Positions 55,391-64,000 of a stretch of 64,000 bases of DNA are shown here, in pieces (positions within the stretch are counted from its first letter, which is position 1; every line of letters starts with the position of its first letter). The stretch comes from Pseudobdellovibrio sp031428275 (GTDB taxonomy: Bacteria > Bdellovibrionota > Bdellovibrionia > Bdellovibrionales > Bdellovibrionaceae). The notes below the pieces were generated by a model. It had not been told where the DNA came from and did no database searches. It was given only the letters and a program-made list of their open reading frames with translations. The position numbers were made by a program, and so were the translations under genes. The stretch covers positions 1 to 64,000 of the forward strand of contig JANPPC010000016.1 in NCBI GenBank assembly GCA_031428275.1. The letters run 5' to 3'.

Positions 55391-55999
55391 ATGAAATCTT
55401 TTGTGTTTATCTCTCCTGAAGAACATTTCGCTGAAGTTGTGAAAGAAGCCTGTCTAGAAAGACAAGTGAAGACTCAACCGCACATCGAAGCTTATCTTGT
55501 GCAACTACTAAAACATTATTTAGATTCTAAAAATTTTCACCAGCCCTTAGCGTTAGACTCGGCCACAAAGCCGTTAGATACTTTTGCTGAAATGTATTTG
55601 CACGCGATGAACGCCGAACCACCAAAAAATCGCGAATTAATGCGTATTGTGGCTGACCGCTCATTATATTTAACCGGATTTTTTGCTGATTCTCTGCAAC
55701 GAAAAGTTGTCGATATCGACTACTACATTGAAATTGGTTCTGCAGCTTACTCAAACCTATCAAGCTGGACACGCCAAGACACAATCTCTTCGGTGTTTGA
55801 TACATTTTCAAAAAGATTTTTAGACTACGTTGAAGTTTTAAACTACATAAGTGAAAAATCTCAAGTTCAAGGCGACCAAGATGTGCTAAGGCTGTATGAC
55901 CGCTATTTGCGCACAGGGTCTGAAATCGTCCGCGATAAATTGACTGAGCTGGGTGTTGTTACTTTACCAAAAGAACAATTGAAACTGTCTAAAGCCTAA
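55391..55999 (+). CDS. Cytoplasmic helical protein of unknown function
   Basis: The 202-residue protein has no signal peptide or membrane helix and is predicted almost all helical, with conserved-looking aromatic and acidic residues (RSLYLTGFFADSLQRK, YYIEIGSAAYSNL). It has the look of a conserved hypothetical found near envelope genes, but I cannot name the family. AGAGGTG precedes the ATG and tat genes follow 14 bp later, so it may be cotranscribed with them. Confidence 0.72.
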   Translation: MKSFVFISPEEHFAEVVKEACLERQVKTQPHIEAYLVQLLKHYLDSKNFHQPLALDSATKPLDTFAEMYLHAMNAEPPKNRELMRIVADRSLYLTGFFADSLQRKVVDIDYYIEIGSAAYSNLSSWTRQDTISSVFDTFSKRFLDYVEVLNYISEKSQVQGDQDVLRLYDRYLRTGSEIVRDKLTELGVVTLPKEQLKLSKA

Positions 56000-56013
56000 G
56001 TTAAAAATTATCT

Positions 56014-56340
56014 ATGAGCTTTGCACACATGATCATTCTAGCGTTGATTGCGCTAGTGGTAATTCCTCCAGAAAAACTTCCTGAATTCGCTAAGCAAATT
56101 GCGCGATTATTCAATGACATTCGCCGCAGCACGACAGGCGTTTGGGATGATTTAAAACAAGAGGCCATGCTGAAGCCCGAAGACTTAATGAAGTATAAAG
56201 CTCCTGAAGAAAAAACTTCGCCGATCGCGCCCGTTCGGGACCCACAAGGCCCACAGCCTGTAGATCCAAATGCCACGCCTAATGCAAACACAAATGCTGA
56301 AACACGCGAAGATCAGTCCGAGAAAAAACCAAATGAGTGA
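56014..56340 (+). CDS. Sec-independent translocase TatA/TatB-type protein
   Basis: The 108-residue protein has one N-terminal membrane helix (about 5-18), the hinge PPEKLPEFAKQIARLF and an amphipathic helix, then a Pro/Asn-rich polar tail. The helix-Pro-Glu-amphipathic layout is TatA/TatB. Length and the long tail lean to TatB. It overlaps tatC by 8 bp. No separate tatA was seen nearby, so it may serve both roles or tatA lies elsewhere. Confidence 0.87.
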   Translation: MSFAHMIILALIALVVIPPEKLPEFAKQIARLFNDIRRSTTGVWDDLKQEAMLKPEDLMKYKAPEEKTSPIAPVRDPQGPQPVDPNATPNANTNAETREDQSEKKPNE

Positions 56341-57097
56341 GAATTTATTAAGTTCGCAAGACGAAGAAAAAAGTATGACCCTGATTGATCATATCAGCGA
56401 ATTGCGCTTTCGTATCGTACGCGCGGCCGTTGGTGTTTTTGTTGGAATGTGTTTTTGTTGGGGTTTTAGCGAAAAGATTTTTGATTTTGTTCGAGCGCCG
56501 ATTGCGCCCTTCCTGCCCAGCGGTGGTTTAGTATTTACCGCGCCCATCGATAAATTCATGGCGCACATTAAAATTGCGTTCGTCTGTGGAGCTTTAATTT
56601 CAGCTCCGTACTGGCTATACCATTTCTGGAAATTTATTTCGCCGGCGCTTTATAAAAATGAAAAACGGGTCGCCGCAGGATTCGTTTTTTTCGGAACATT
56701 TCAGTTTGCCTTAGGAATTGCGTTTGCTTATTGGGTTGTTTTACCGATGGCATTTAAGTTTTTGATGAACTTTGGAGGCTCAGTCGATAAGCCGATGATC
56801 ACGATAGATCATTACCTGGGCTTTTTTACCCAAACGGCAATTATTTTTGGTTTAGCTTTTGAAATGCCGGTCGTTATTTCTGTTTTAGGCATGGCAGGTA
56901 TTTTAAGCCAGCGTTTTTTAAAAGAAAAACGGCGTTACGCGGTTGTAGCTATAGCAGTGGTGTCGGCGATTGCAGCTCCGCCAGATGCACTTAGTATGAT
57001 TTTGCTTTTGGTGCCACTGTGGTTTTTATATGAAGTTTCAATTATTATTGTTGGTATATTTGAGCGCAACAAAGCAAAAAGAGAAGCCGGTATTTAA
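56333..57097 (+). CDS. tatC: Sec-independent translocase TatC
   Basis: From ATG 56333 the 254-residue product has six membrane helices and the signature DHISELRFRIVRA at the N-terminus, with FGLAFEMPVVISVLG and APPDALSM later. It is the twin-arginine signal receptor and translocates folded proteins. It converges on nupC with a 15-bp gap. Confidence 0.96.
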   Translation: MSENLLSSQDEEKSMTLIDHISELRFRIVRAAVGVFVGMCFCWGFSEKIFDFVRAPIAPFLPSGGLVFTAPIDKFMAHIKIAFVCGALISAPYWLYHFWKFISPALYKNEKRVAAGFVFFGTFQFALGIAFAYWVVLPMAFKFLMNFGGSVDKPMITIDHYLGFFTQTAIIFGLAFEMPVVISVLGMAGILSQRFLKEKRRYAVVAIAVVSAIAAPPDALSMILLLVPLWFLYEVSIIIVGIFERNKAKREAGI

Positions 57098-57112
57098 GTT
57101 AAATTTTTTAAT

Positions 57113-58363
57113 CTAAATTAGTAACGCAGCAATTGAAGCAACCATAAACGAAGATAGCGTTCCACCCAGCAGTGCGCGCATACCCAAGGCAGCCAAATCT
57201 TTCTTTCGATCCGGAGCCATCGCCCCAATCCCACCAACCTGAATCGCAATAGAAGAAAAATTTGCGAAGCCACACAAAGCGTAAGATAAAATTACAACAG
57301 TGCGCTCACTTAAGTTAGGTGCCTCACGAGTTAAAGAAAGATAGGCGACAAATTCGTTTAAAATAGTTTTCTCGCCAACCAATGCCCCAGCTTGAAAAAT
57401 CTCAGAAAACTGAATTCCCAAAAACGGCATCAACGGAGAAAAAATCCAAGACATCATTTTTTGTAATGAAAGGTCAGGGAAGCCAACAAAGCCGCCCATC
57501 CAGCCGATAATCGCATTTACCAGTGCAATTAAGGCGATGAACGCCAACAACTGAGCGCCAACATTTAACGCTAACTTTAAACCTTCTGTTGTTCCCTCGG
57601 TAGCAGCCTCTAAAGTATTGCTGTAGGGTTTCTCTTTATACTCTTCAGGAATACTTCCTAAAGTTACTGGTATTTCTTTTTCTGGTAAAAGAACTTTCGC
57701 TAATAACAAAGAAGCTGGCGCAGATAGTACGCTGGCTGTAATCAGATGACCCGCGATATCTGGAATACGATCACGCAGTAGCGCAACGTAAGCCGCAAGC
57801 ACACCACCGGCGACATTAGCCATTCCACCAATCATGAGTGCAAGCAGCTCAGAGCGGGTCATTTTACTAAGATAAGGCTTAATCACCAGGGGAGCTTCGG
57901 TTTGACCCACAAAAATATTTGCTGACGCCGCCAAGGTTTCGGCGCCTGAAGTTTTCATCACGCGATAAAAAATCCAGGCAAAAAATCCGACCACTTTTTG
58001 CATAATTCCCAGTTGATAAAGAACGCTCATTAGTGCGCCCACCAAAATAATAGTTGGTAGCACTTGAAACGCGAAAATGAAGCCAAACTTTTCTGTCTTA
58101 AGTAGATCGCCAAAAATAAAAGTAGAGCCTTGCAATGTATAATCAAGTAAGGCGACAGCTGCCGTATTTGCCTTGTTAAACAGAAAGCGTAATGGTCCGG
58201 TAAAACCCAAAGAAGGCGCACCTAGTACCAATAACGCCAGCGCAAACTGCAGCAGCAGCCCGCGAATGACCACCGATACTGGAAATCGTCTTCTGTCGGT
58301 TGAGAATATCCATGCGATAAAAATCCAAACGAAAACACCCACGAATGCTAAGAGTTGAGACAC
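57113..58363 (-). CDS. Concentrative nucleoside transporter (NupC family)
   Basis: The 416-residue inner-membrane protein has the CNT family motif NIFVGQTEAPLVIKPYL (about 167-183) and the C-terminal CGFANFSSIAIQVGGIGA. These are the substrate- and ion-binding hairpins of cation-coupled nucleoside symporters. Salvage of nucleosides fits a predator that feeds on prey nucleic acids; that link is inference. Start GTG 58363. Confidence 0.95.
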   Translation of the reverse strand: MSQLLAFVGVFVWIFIAWIFSTDRRRFPVSVVIRGLLLQFALALLVLGAPSLGFTGPLRFLFNKANTAAVALLDYTLQGSTFIFGDLLKTEKFGFIFAFQVLPTIILVGALMSVLYQLGIMQKVVGFFAWIFYRVMKTSGAETLAASANIFVGQTEAPLVIKPYLSKMTRSELLALMIGGMANVAGGVLAAYVALLRDRIPDIAGHLITASVLSAPASLLLAKVLLPEKEIPVTLGSIPEEYKEKPYSNTLEAATEGTTEGLKLALNVGAQLLAFIALIALVNAIIGWMGGFVGFPDLSLQKMMSWIFSPLMPFLGIQFSEIFQAGALVGEKTILNEFVAYLSLTREAPNLSERTVVILSYALCGFANFSSIAIQVGGIGAMAPDRKKDLAALGMRALLGGTLSSFMVASIAALLI

Positions 58364-58388
58364 AACACGCCCTGGTTAGTAGTTTAGA

Positions 58389-59204
58389 TTATAAGCCCGC
58401 AATTTTTTTAAGTTCATCTTTGTAGCCATTCAGAGTCTTGCGAAAACCTTCGCGTTCGACCTGTGTTGTCATATTCCAAAAATCAGCCTGAAACTTATAA
58501 AAATCTTCAAAATAATTTTTTACTGAGACTTGGTTGAACTCTTTAGCGCCTCCGCCGAAGTAGCTCATTACGAATGAAGCGGTAGGCTCTTTAGCCACTA
58601 ATTTTAGATGAAAGTTATCAGAAAATTGCTTACGAATCTTGATTCGCTCTACAAAGTAGGCGTAATTGCGGTTAACAAAGTCTTCTGTTAGTTTTTTCTG
58701 TTTGTCAGAAATATTCTTAAAGAAAAAACTATAAGTTTTAATAATCGAATTTTTTCTAGCATTTAAAAAATCTTTGCGGTCGGTGGTTTCTTCAAGGTCA
58801 TTTTTTAATTTACGATCGCTGTGTTTTTTAAAGTATACAACTTCTTCGTCTTGCATATCTGAAAGAACAGTCTCAAAAGAAGTTTTGAATAATTGAATCG
58901 TTTGAAGCTGCGTCTTTCTAAGAGTTTCTATGAAAAGATCGATCTCGCGCGATGTGACTTCATCTTTTTTTGAGAGCGCTAAAAGAGCATCTATGTGCTC
59001 GATCAGTGCGATCGCCAAAGGTCTCTTGCCAAGACCAATGTCTTTTTCAATCTGGCTACGAATGGCGGCTTTTTTATCTGATTTAAAATCGAAAGCATCA
59101 TCAATTTTGCTTGTTACAATTCGCGGCGCTAATTTTAAACCGGTTTCTATCTTCGAGCATGAAAACAAAAAAAGAAATCCCAAAGATAAAATTAACGCCT
59201 TCAT
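58389..59204 (-). CDS. Lipoprotein resembling the DUF6279 group
   Basis: The 271-residue protein has a lipoprotein signal (MKALILSLGFLFLFSC, Cys 16) and a fully helical, charged mature part. The opening KLAPRIVTSKIDDAFDF, followed by an octad-type series of helices, resembles proteobacterial DUF6279 lipoproteins; I hold this loosely. It sits 11 bp after the biotin carrier gene on the same strand, so it may be the last gene of that operon. Function unknown. Confidence 0.65.
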   Translation of the reverse strand: MKALILSLGFLFLFSCSKIETGLKLAPRIVTSKIDDAFDFKSDKKAAIRSQIEKDIGLGKRPLAIALIEHIDALLALSKKDEVTSREIDLFIETLRKTQLQTIQLFKTSFETVLSDMQDEEVVYFKKHSDRKLKNDLEETTDRKDFLNARKNSIIKTYSFFFKNISDKQKKLTEDFVNRNYAYFVERIKIRKQFSDNFHLKLVAKEPTASFVMSYFGGGAKEFNQVSVKNYFEDFYKFQADFWNMTTQVEREGFRKTLNGYKDELKKIAGL

Positions 59205-59215
59205 TTTTTACCACT

Positions 59216-59746
59216 TCACTTAATAGGCTCGAATTTAATAAGTACCGAGCCAGATTCGACTGAATCACCCTGCTTCGTGCAGATCTCTTTAATTTTTACG
59301 TCGCTTGATGCGCGCATTTCATTTTCCATTTTCATGGCTTCCATAATCAGCAAAGGCTTGCCCGCTTTTACTTCGTCGCCCACTTTAACGAAAATCTCGA
59401 TTACTTTGCCCGGCATGCCGGCCTTTAACTGCGCATCGTTTCCGAAGCCGCCACCTTTTTTCAATGATTCATGCAGTAACATTTCGTCATTAAAGATTTT
59501 AATCGTACGGAATGAGTTTCGCGTAAAGACTGTGTATTCAGTATCTTGTCCCAATACGTCTATTAAGTACGACTTACCTTCAAAAAGAAAACTGATGTAC
59601 TCTTCTGCACTTTTAAAATCGTTTTTTGAAATATCGTAGTGCTTCCAATCGTTATCTTCTAACTGCAAAGAGACTTTCCAGTTATGACGACCCTCGGTTA
59701 CATCTACTTTATATTTTTTGCCTCTTAGTTCAGCCTCAAAATACAT
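59216..59746 (-). CDS. Biotin carboxyl carrier protein of an acyl-CoA carboxylase
   Basis: The 176-residue protein ends with a lipoyl/biotinyl domain (about 104-175) carrying the biotinylation motif EAMKMEN (Lys 139), with the conserved MPGKV upstream. The first 100 residues form a beta-rich domain that resembles the BT linker between biotin carboxylase and carrier in propionyl-CoA carboxylases; here it is a separate polypeptide. It lies 18 bp after accC. Confidence 0.92.
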   Translation of the reverse strand: MYFEAELRGKKYKVDVTEGRHNWKVSLQLEDNDWKHYDISKNDFKSAEEYISFLFEGKSYLIDVLGQDTEYTVFTRNSFRTIKIFNDEMLLHESLKKGGGFGNDAQLKAGMPGKVIEIFVKVGDEVKAGKPLLIMEAMKMENEMRASSDVKIKEICTKQGDSVESGSVLIKFEPIK

Positions 59747-59764
59747 ATATAATTCCTTCTTTGA

Positions 59765-61273
59765 CTACGTACGTAGTTGTAATTTACGTCCCATGCGACG
59801 CCAGTTAGAAGCCACGTTAAGTCTGCGAACATCTTTTGACTGACGATCTTGGTAAGCCGTAATCGCCGCCGAAATTAAGAATACAGGGTCATCAATATCT
59901 TTAAATAACTCGGGCTCAAGCACTTCGAAATTCTTTTCGATGAACTGAGTCGTGTACGAACCATCTAAAAATTTTGGATGTTTCAATATCGATTTATGTA
60001 AAACGATATTAGTTTTAATTCCGGTTAATACGAATTCAGTTAAAGCGCGCTGCATGCGATCGATCGCTTCTTCACGCGTATCACCGTAGGTAATAACTTT
60101 TGCAATCATCGGATCGTAGTAGATAGGAACTTCATAACCAGGATAAGCGTAAGAATCGATGCGTAAGAACGGCCCCTGCGGGTGGCGACAGGCACGAATT
60201 TTACCCGGATTTGGCTTGTACGTAACCGGATCTTCTGCACAAATACGCGCTTCGATTGCGTGACCTTTTTGTTTGATCTCAGATTGTTTAAAACTAAGTG
60301 GTTTACCCTTAGCAACCCAGATTTGTTCTTTAACTAAGTCATAGCCCGTCACAAGTTCCGTAATTGGATGTTCAACCTGCAGGCGTGTATTCATCTCCAT
60401 GAAGAAAAATTCTTTAGTTTTATTATCGAAAATAAATTCAATTGTACCGGCGCCGACGTAATCAATTGATTTTGCAGCTTTAACGGCCGCATCGCCCATT
60501 TTCATACGTACATCGTTGGGAACGGACGGCGACGGAGACTCTTCAATAATTTTTTGATGGCGACGCTGAACCGAACATTCGCGCTCGAATAAGTGAACCA
60601 CGTTACCGTGCGTATCACCGAAAACTTGAATCTCAATATGCTTCGGATCATTAATGAATCGTTCCATGTAAACGGTCGGGTTAGCGAAATAGTTTTGACC
60701 CTCAGAACGACAAGCGCGAAAAGCACTTTCTAATTCGTCATCAGCCCGAACGACGCGCATTCCTTTACCGCCGCCACCAGCCGTGGCTTTAATAATAACG
60801 GGGTAACCAATTTTTTTCGCAACTATTTGCGCTTCTTCAACGGATTCAACTCCGCCATCACTACCTGGCACCAATGGCACGCCGGCTTTTTTCATTAAAG
60901 CTTTGGCAGATAGTTTATCTCCCATGGCTTCCATGTTTTCTGGTGTAGGGCCAATGAATACGATGCCCGCTTCTTTACAGGCGCGAACGAAGACCGGGTT
61001 TTCAGATAAGAAACCATAACCCGGATGAATTGCATCAACGCCGGCCTGCTTTGCGACTTCGATAATTTTACGAAAGTTTAAATAACTTTCTTTCGAAGGG
61101 CTCGGCCCGATGTGATAAGCCTCATCTGCTAAGAAAACGTGTAGGCTATCACGATCGGCGTCACTAAATACGGCGACCGAGCCAATACCTAATTCGCGAC
61201 ACGCACGCGTAATGCGAATCGCGATTTCACCGCGATTCGCAATCAAGATTTTTTTAAACGGAGGAGTAATCAT
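59765..61273 (-). CDS. accC: Biotin carboxylase subunit of an acyl-CoA carboxylase
   Basis: The 502-residue ATP-grasp enzyme has the N-terminal ILIANRGEIAIR, the glycine loop TAGGGGKGMR (about 164-173), FIEHPRHIE-type FINDPKHIEIQVFGD, and EMNTRLQVEHPITELVTG with catalytic residues. It carboxylates biotin on the adjacent carrier. The pairing with a PccB-type carboxyltransferase points to propionyl-CoA or a related acyl-CoA rather than acetyl-CoA, by inference. AAGGAT precedes the ATG. Confidence 0.94.
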   Translation of the reverse strand: MITPPFKKILIANRGEIAIRITRACRELGIGSVAVFSDADRDSLHVFLADEAYHIGPSPSKESYLNFRKIIEVAKQAGVDAIHPGYGFLSENPVFVRACKEAGIVFIGPTPENMEAMGDKLSAKALMKKAGVPLVPGSDGGVESVEEAQIVAKKIGYPVIIKATAGGGGKGMRVVRADDELESAFRACRSEGQNYFANPTVYMERFINDPKHIEIQVFGDTHGNVVHLFERECSVQRRHQKIIEESPSPSVPNDVRMKMGDAAVKAAKSIDYVGAGTIEFIFDNKTKEFFFMEMNTRLQVEHPITELVTGYDLVKEQIWVAKGKPLSFKQSEIKQKGHAIEARICAEDPVTYKPNPGKIRACRHPQGPFLRIDSYAYPGYEVPIYYDPMIAKVITYGDTREEAIDRMQRALTEFVLTGIKTNIVLHKSILKHPKFLDGSYTTQFIEKNFEVLEPELFKDIDDPVFLISAAITAYQDRQSKDVRRLNVASNWRRMGRKLQLRT

Positions 61274-61293
61274 GTTGTGATCCTTACGCTTTC

Positions 61294-62850
61294 TTAGAGC
61301 GGAATGTTTCCATGTTTTTTAGGCGGAATGATATCGCGTTTATTTTTTAACATTTCGAGTGAATCAATAATTCTTTTTCGAGTTAACGCTGGCTCGATTA
61401 CTTCGTCGGTGTAGCCAAGTTCGGCCGACACATACGGATTACTGAACATTTCTTCATATTCGGCTGTTAAGCGCGCGCGTTCACCGGCTGGGTCTTTCGC
61501 TTTAGAAATGGCTTCGCGGTGAATGATATTTACAGCGCCGTCGGCACCCATGACCGCAATCTCTGCCGTGGGGTAGGCCAAGTTAATATCGCTACGTAAC
61601 AGCTTAGATCCCATCACGATGTAGGCGCCGCCGTAAGCTTTGCGTGTGATTAAAGTTACCTTAGGAACTGTGGCCTCAGCGTAAGCATAAAGAAGCTTCG
61701 CACCGTGGGTAATGATACCGTTCCATTCTTGATCTTTACCCGGCAAGAAGCCCGGTACATCCACGATCGAAACGATCGGAATATTGAACGCATCACAAAA
61801 GCGAATAAAGCGCGCGGCTTTTCTAGAAGCTTCAATATTTAAACACCCCGCTAAAACTTGCGGTTGATTCGCAACAATTCCAACGGGTCTTCCGTTGAAG
61901 CGTGCAAAACCAACGATAATGTTGGCGGCGAACTGCTTATGAATTTCTAAAAAGTAACCTTCATCAACAATTTCAGAAATCAACTGAAGCATATCGTAAG
62001 GTTTTTTTGGACTGTCAGGAATTAAAGAATTTAAAGATTCATTAATACGATCGGGGCGATCTTTCGTCGCCAAAGCCGCCGCGTCGTCTAAATTATTCGA
62101 CGGCAAAAAGCTCATCAATTCGCGAATCAACAATAAGCAATGCTTATCGTCTTTCGCGGTAAAGTGGGCAACACCTGATTTTTGAGCGTGAGTTGAAGCC
62201 CCACCCAATTCTTCTTTAGTGACCTCTTCATGAGTAACGGCCTTGATAACTTCAGGGCCAGTTACGAACATGTAGCTGGTATTTTCTACCATAAATACGA
62301 AATCAGTAATCGATGGAGAATAAACCGCGCCACCCGCGCAAGGCCCCATGATTGCGGTGATTTGTGGAACCACGCCCGAACCTAGTACATTGCGGGTAAA
62401 AATATCGGCGTAGCCGCCAAGTGATTCAATACCCTCTTGAATACGTGCGCCACCTGAATCATTGATTGAAATAAACGGGGCGCCGTTCTTAATCGCCAAG
62501 TCCATCACCTTACAAATTTTATTTGCTTGGGTACGAGACATCGATCCACCGATAACGGTGAAATCTTGCGACGAAACATAAACTAATTTTCCGTTGATGC
62601 GCCCGTAGCCCGTGATAATTCCATCACCCGGAGTTTTCGTTTTTTCCATTCCGAAATTAGTTGAACGGTGAGTAACGAAACGGTCCATTTCAACAAAGCT
62701 TCCTGGATCTAGTAAAACTTCAACGCGCTCGCGTGCCGTTAAGCGTCCGCCTTGCTTGTGCTTCGCTTGTTTATCAGCGCCGCCACCAGCAAGGGCCTTG
62801 TCATTTCTTTTTTCTAGCTCATCAATTTTCTTCTGCATCATCTCAGTCAT
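61294..62850 (-). CDS. Acyl-CoA (propionyl-CoA-type) carboxylase carboxyltransferase subunit
   Basis: The 518-residue PccB-type protein has two crotonase-like halves, with INDSGGARIQEGIESLGGYADIF (about 131-153), GPCAGGAVYSPSITDF and, in the second half, VDVPGFLPG and KAYGGAYIVMGSK, which bind acyl-CoA and biotin. The fused alpha/beta layout is that of PccB, not AccA/AccD. It heads the operon with accC and the carrier gene. TAGGAG precedes the ATG. Confidence 0.94.
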   Translation of the reverse strand: MTEMMQKKIDELEKRNDKALAGGGADKQAKHKQGGRLTARERVEVLLDPGSFVEMDRFVTHRSTNFGMEKTKTPGDGIITGYGRINGKLVYVSSQDFTVIGGSMSRTQANKICKVMDLAIKNGAPFISINDSGGARIQEGIESLGGYADIFTRNVLGSGVVPQITAIMGPCAGGAVYSPSITDFVFMVENTSYMFVTGPEVIKAVTHEEVTKEELGGASTHAQKSGVAHFTAKDDKHCLLLIRELMSFLPSNNLDDAAALATKDRPDRINESLNSLIPDSPKKPYDMLQLISEIVDEGYFLEIHKQFAANIIVGFARFNGRPVGIVANQPQVLAGCLNIEASRKAARFIRFCDAFNIPIVSIVDVPGFLPGKDQEWNGIITHGAKLLYAYAEATVPKVTLITRKAYGGAYIVMGSKLLRSDINLAYPTAEIAVMGADGAVNIIHREAISKAKDPAGERARLTAEYEEMFSNPYVSAELGYTDEVIEPALTRKRIIDSLEMLKNKRDIIPPKKHGNIPL

Positions 62851-62871
62851 TAGTGACTCCTAAAAATTAAA

Positions 62872-64000
62872 TTATGGGTATGAACGACCGTACAAACGAG
62901 GGAAGGCTCCGGTTTCGCGGATGTGTGGTAATCCACAGATCCACGCGACAGCGCGCTCTAATCCTAAACCGAAGCCAGAGCTTGGTGTCGAACCGTAACG
63001 GCGAACGTCTAAGTACCACTCGAAATCTTTTTGATCTAATTTATGTTCTTTAATACGTTTAATCAAAGTCTCAACGCTTTCTTCACGCTGACCACCGCCA
63101 ATTAATTCGCCGTAACCTTCAGTCGCTAACATATCGCAACCCATTGCATAGCCAGGCTCTTTCGGATCTTCTTTCATGTAGAAAGCTTTGATTGCTTGCG
63201 GGTAGTGATGCACAAATACAGGCTTATCAAACTTAGAAGATACGATTGTCTCGTCAGGTGCTCCAAAGTCGTCACCGATAATAAATTCTGGATTTTCTCT
63301 TTTAATAATTTCAGCGGCTTCTTTGTAGTGAAGGCGCGGAAACGCGCCCTTAATAGGCTCTAACTTAGAAATATCGCGCTCTAAAATCTTTAATTCGTCC
63401 GGTCGGTTTTTTAAAACGCGTTGAACGATGTATTCAGTAAACTGCTCGGCTAATTCCATATTGTCGTACATGTCGTTGAAAGCCACTTCAGGTTCAACCA
63501 TCCAAAACTCAATTAAGTGACGGCGCGTTTTCGATTTCTCGGCACGAAACGTTGGTCCGAAACAATAGACTTTACCAAAAGCACGCGCAGTTGCTTCCAT
63601 GTAAAGCTGACCTGATTGAGATAAATACATTTTGTCGTCGAAGTACTTTGTTTCGAAAAGATTCGAAGTTCCCTCACAGGCGGCGGGCGTGAAAATAGGC
63701 GCATCTGTTAAGGTGAAACCACGACCATCAAAAAAATCTCGGATTGCCATAATAATTTCGTGACGAATTTTTAAAATGGCGTGTTGGCGTTTCGAGCGAA
63801 TCCATAAATGACGGTTGTCCATCAAGAAATCAGTGCCATGCTCTTTCGGCGTAATTGGGTAATTTTCTGCCTTACCTAAAATTTCGAACGATTTAACACC
63901 CATTTCAAAAACATTCGGCTGCTTCGGATGTTGACGAATTGTGCCGGTCACCGCCACCGAAGACTCTTGCGTAATTTGATCAAAGTTAATAAAATTTTCT
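62872..64000 (-). CDS. asnS: Asparaginyl-tRNA synthetase (N-terminus outside window)
   Basis: The reading frame stays open past position 64000, so only the C-terminal 375 residues or so are visible. The N-terminal OB-fold region (SVAVTGTIRQH) is followed by class II motif 2 (FRAEKSKTRRHLIEFWMVE) and motif 3 (GFGLGLERAVAWICG). AsnRS charges tRNA-Asn. A GTG at 63957 is internal, not the start. It lies 21 bp before the carboxyltransferase gene on the same strand. Confidence 0.96.
   Translation of the reverse strand, partial: ENFINFDQITQESSVAVTGTIRQHPKQPNVFEMGVKSFEILGKAENYPITPKEHGTDFLMDNRHLWIRSKRQHAILKIRHEIIMAIRDFFDGRGFTLTDAPIFTPAACEGTSNLFETKYFDDKMYLSQSGQLYMEATARAFGKVYCFGPTFRAEKSKTRRHLIEFWMVEPEVAFNDMYDNMELAEQFTEYIVQRVLKNRPDELKILERDISKLEPIKGAFPRLHYKEAAEIIKRENPEFIIGDDFGAPDETIVSSKFDKPVFVHHYPQAIKAFYMKEDPKEPGYAMGCDMLATEGYGELIGGGQREESVETLIKRIKEHKLDQKDFEWYLDVRRYGSTPSSGFGLGLERAVAWICGLPHIRETGAFPRLYGRSYP

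Overview
This 64-kb window is the replication-origin region and adjoining housekeeping core of a Gram-negative bacterium, most likely a member of the Bdellovibrionales (Bdellovibrio/Pseudobdellovibrio type). Pointers are the canonical oriC gene order, a split F1Fo-ATPase, a bactofilin gene fused to parAB by a 1-nt overlap, many small lipoproteins, a nucleoside transporter, and base composition that by eye is in the low-to-mid 40s % GC. The family-level assignment is inference; no rRNA gene is present to prove it. Almost every kilobase codes, and no stretch longer than 300 bases lacks a gene. I saw no tRNA or rRNA gene, CRISPR array, insertion sequence, integrase or prophage gene.

Left arm (1-11080, minus strand). 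Reading leftward from the origin: dnaA, oriC, dnaN, recF, gyrB, gyrA, a TPR lipoprotein, two AtpI/AtpZ-like ATPase accessory genes, atpB and the start of atpE. The dnaA-dnaN gap carries two exact DnaA boxes, a DnaA-trio-like TAG repeat and an AT-rich tract. Right of the origin (11255-26838, plus strand): rpmH, rnpA, yidD, yidC, a khpB-like gene, mnmE, mnmG, rsmG, then (after one minus-strand lipoprotein gene flanked by two parS sites) parA, parB, bactofilin, and the second ATPase operon atpF'-F-H-A-G-D-C ending in a hairpin terminator.

Middle (26900-39660): an outer-membrane beta-barrel protein, a PPOX-fold flavoprotein, the transcription-repair factor mfd, and a seven-gene complex I operon holding only membrane-arm subunits (nuoA, H, J, K, L, M, N), closed by a perfect bidirectional terminator. 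Then (39679-50350) come a patatin-like phospholipase, a small HTH/coiled-coil protein, a large uncharacterised exported protein, lon, two adjacent DksA-family genes (one with a degenerate zinc site), an LpoA/LppC-like lipoprotein, a zinc-finger-less DnaJ and grpE. No dnaK is present.

Right end (50447-64000): hemW and an M16 double-domain peptidase start head-to-head 13 bp apart. They are followed by two uncharacterised genes, tatB/tatA-like and tatC, a CNT nucleoside transporter, a lipoprotein, a three-gene acyl-CoA carboxylase operon (biotin carrier, biotin carboxylase, carboxyltransferase) and asnS, which runs off the window. I found no convincing new multi-gene system. The best leads are the origin/segregation architecture, the degenerate KhpB and DksA paralogues, the membrane-arm-only nuo operon, and the uncharacterised exported proteins.
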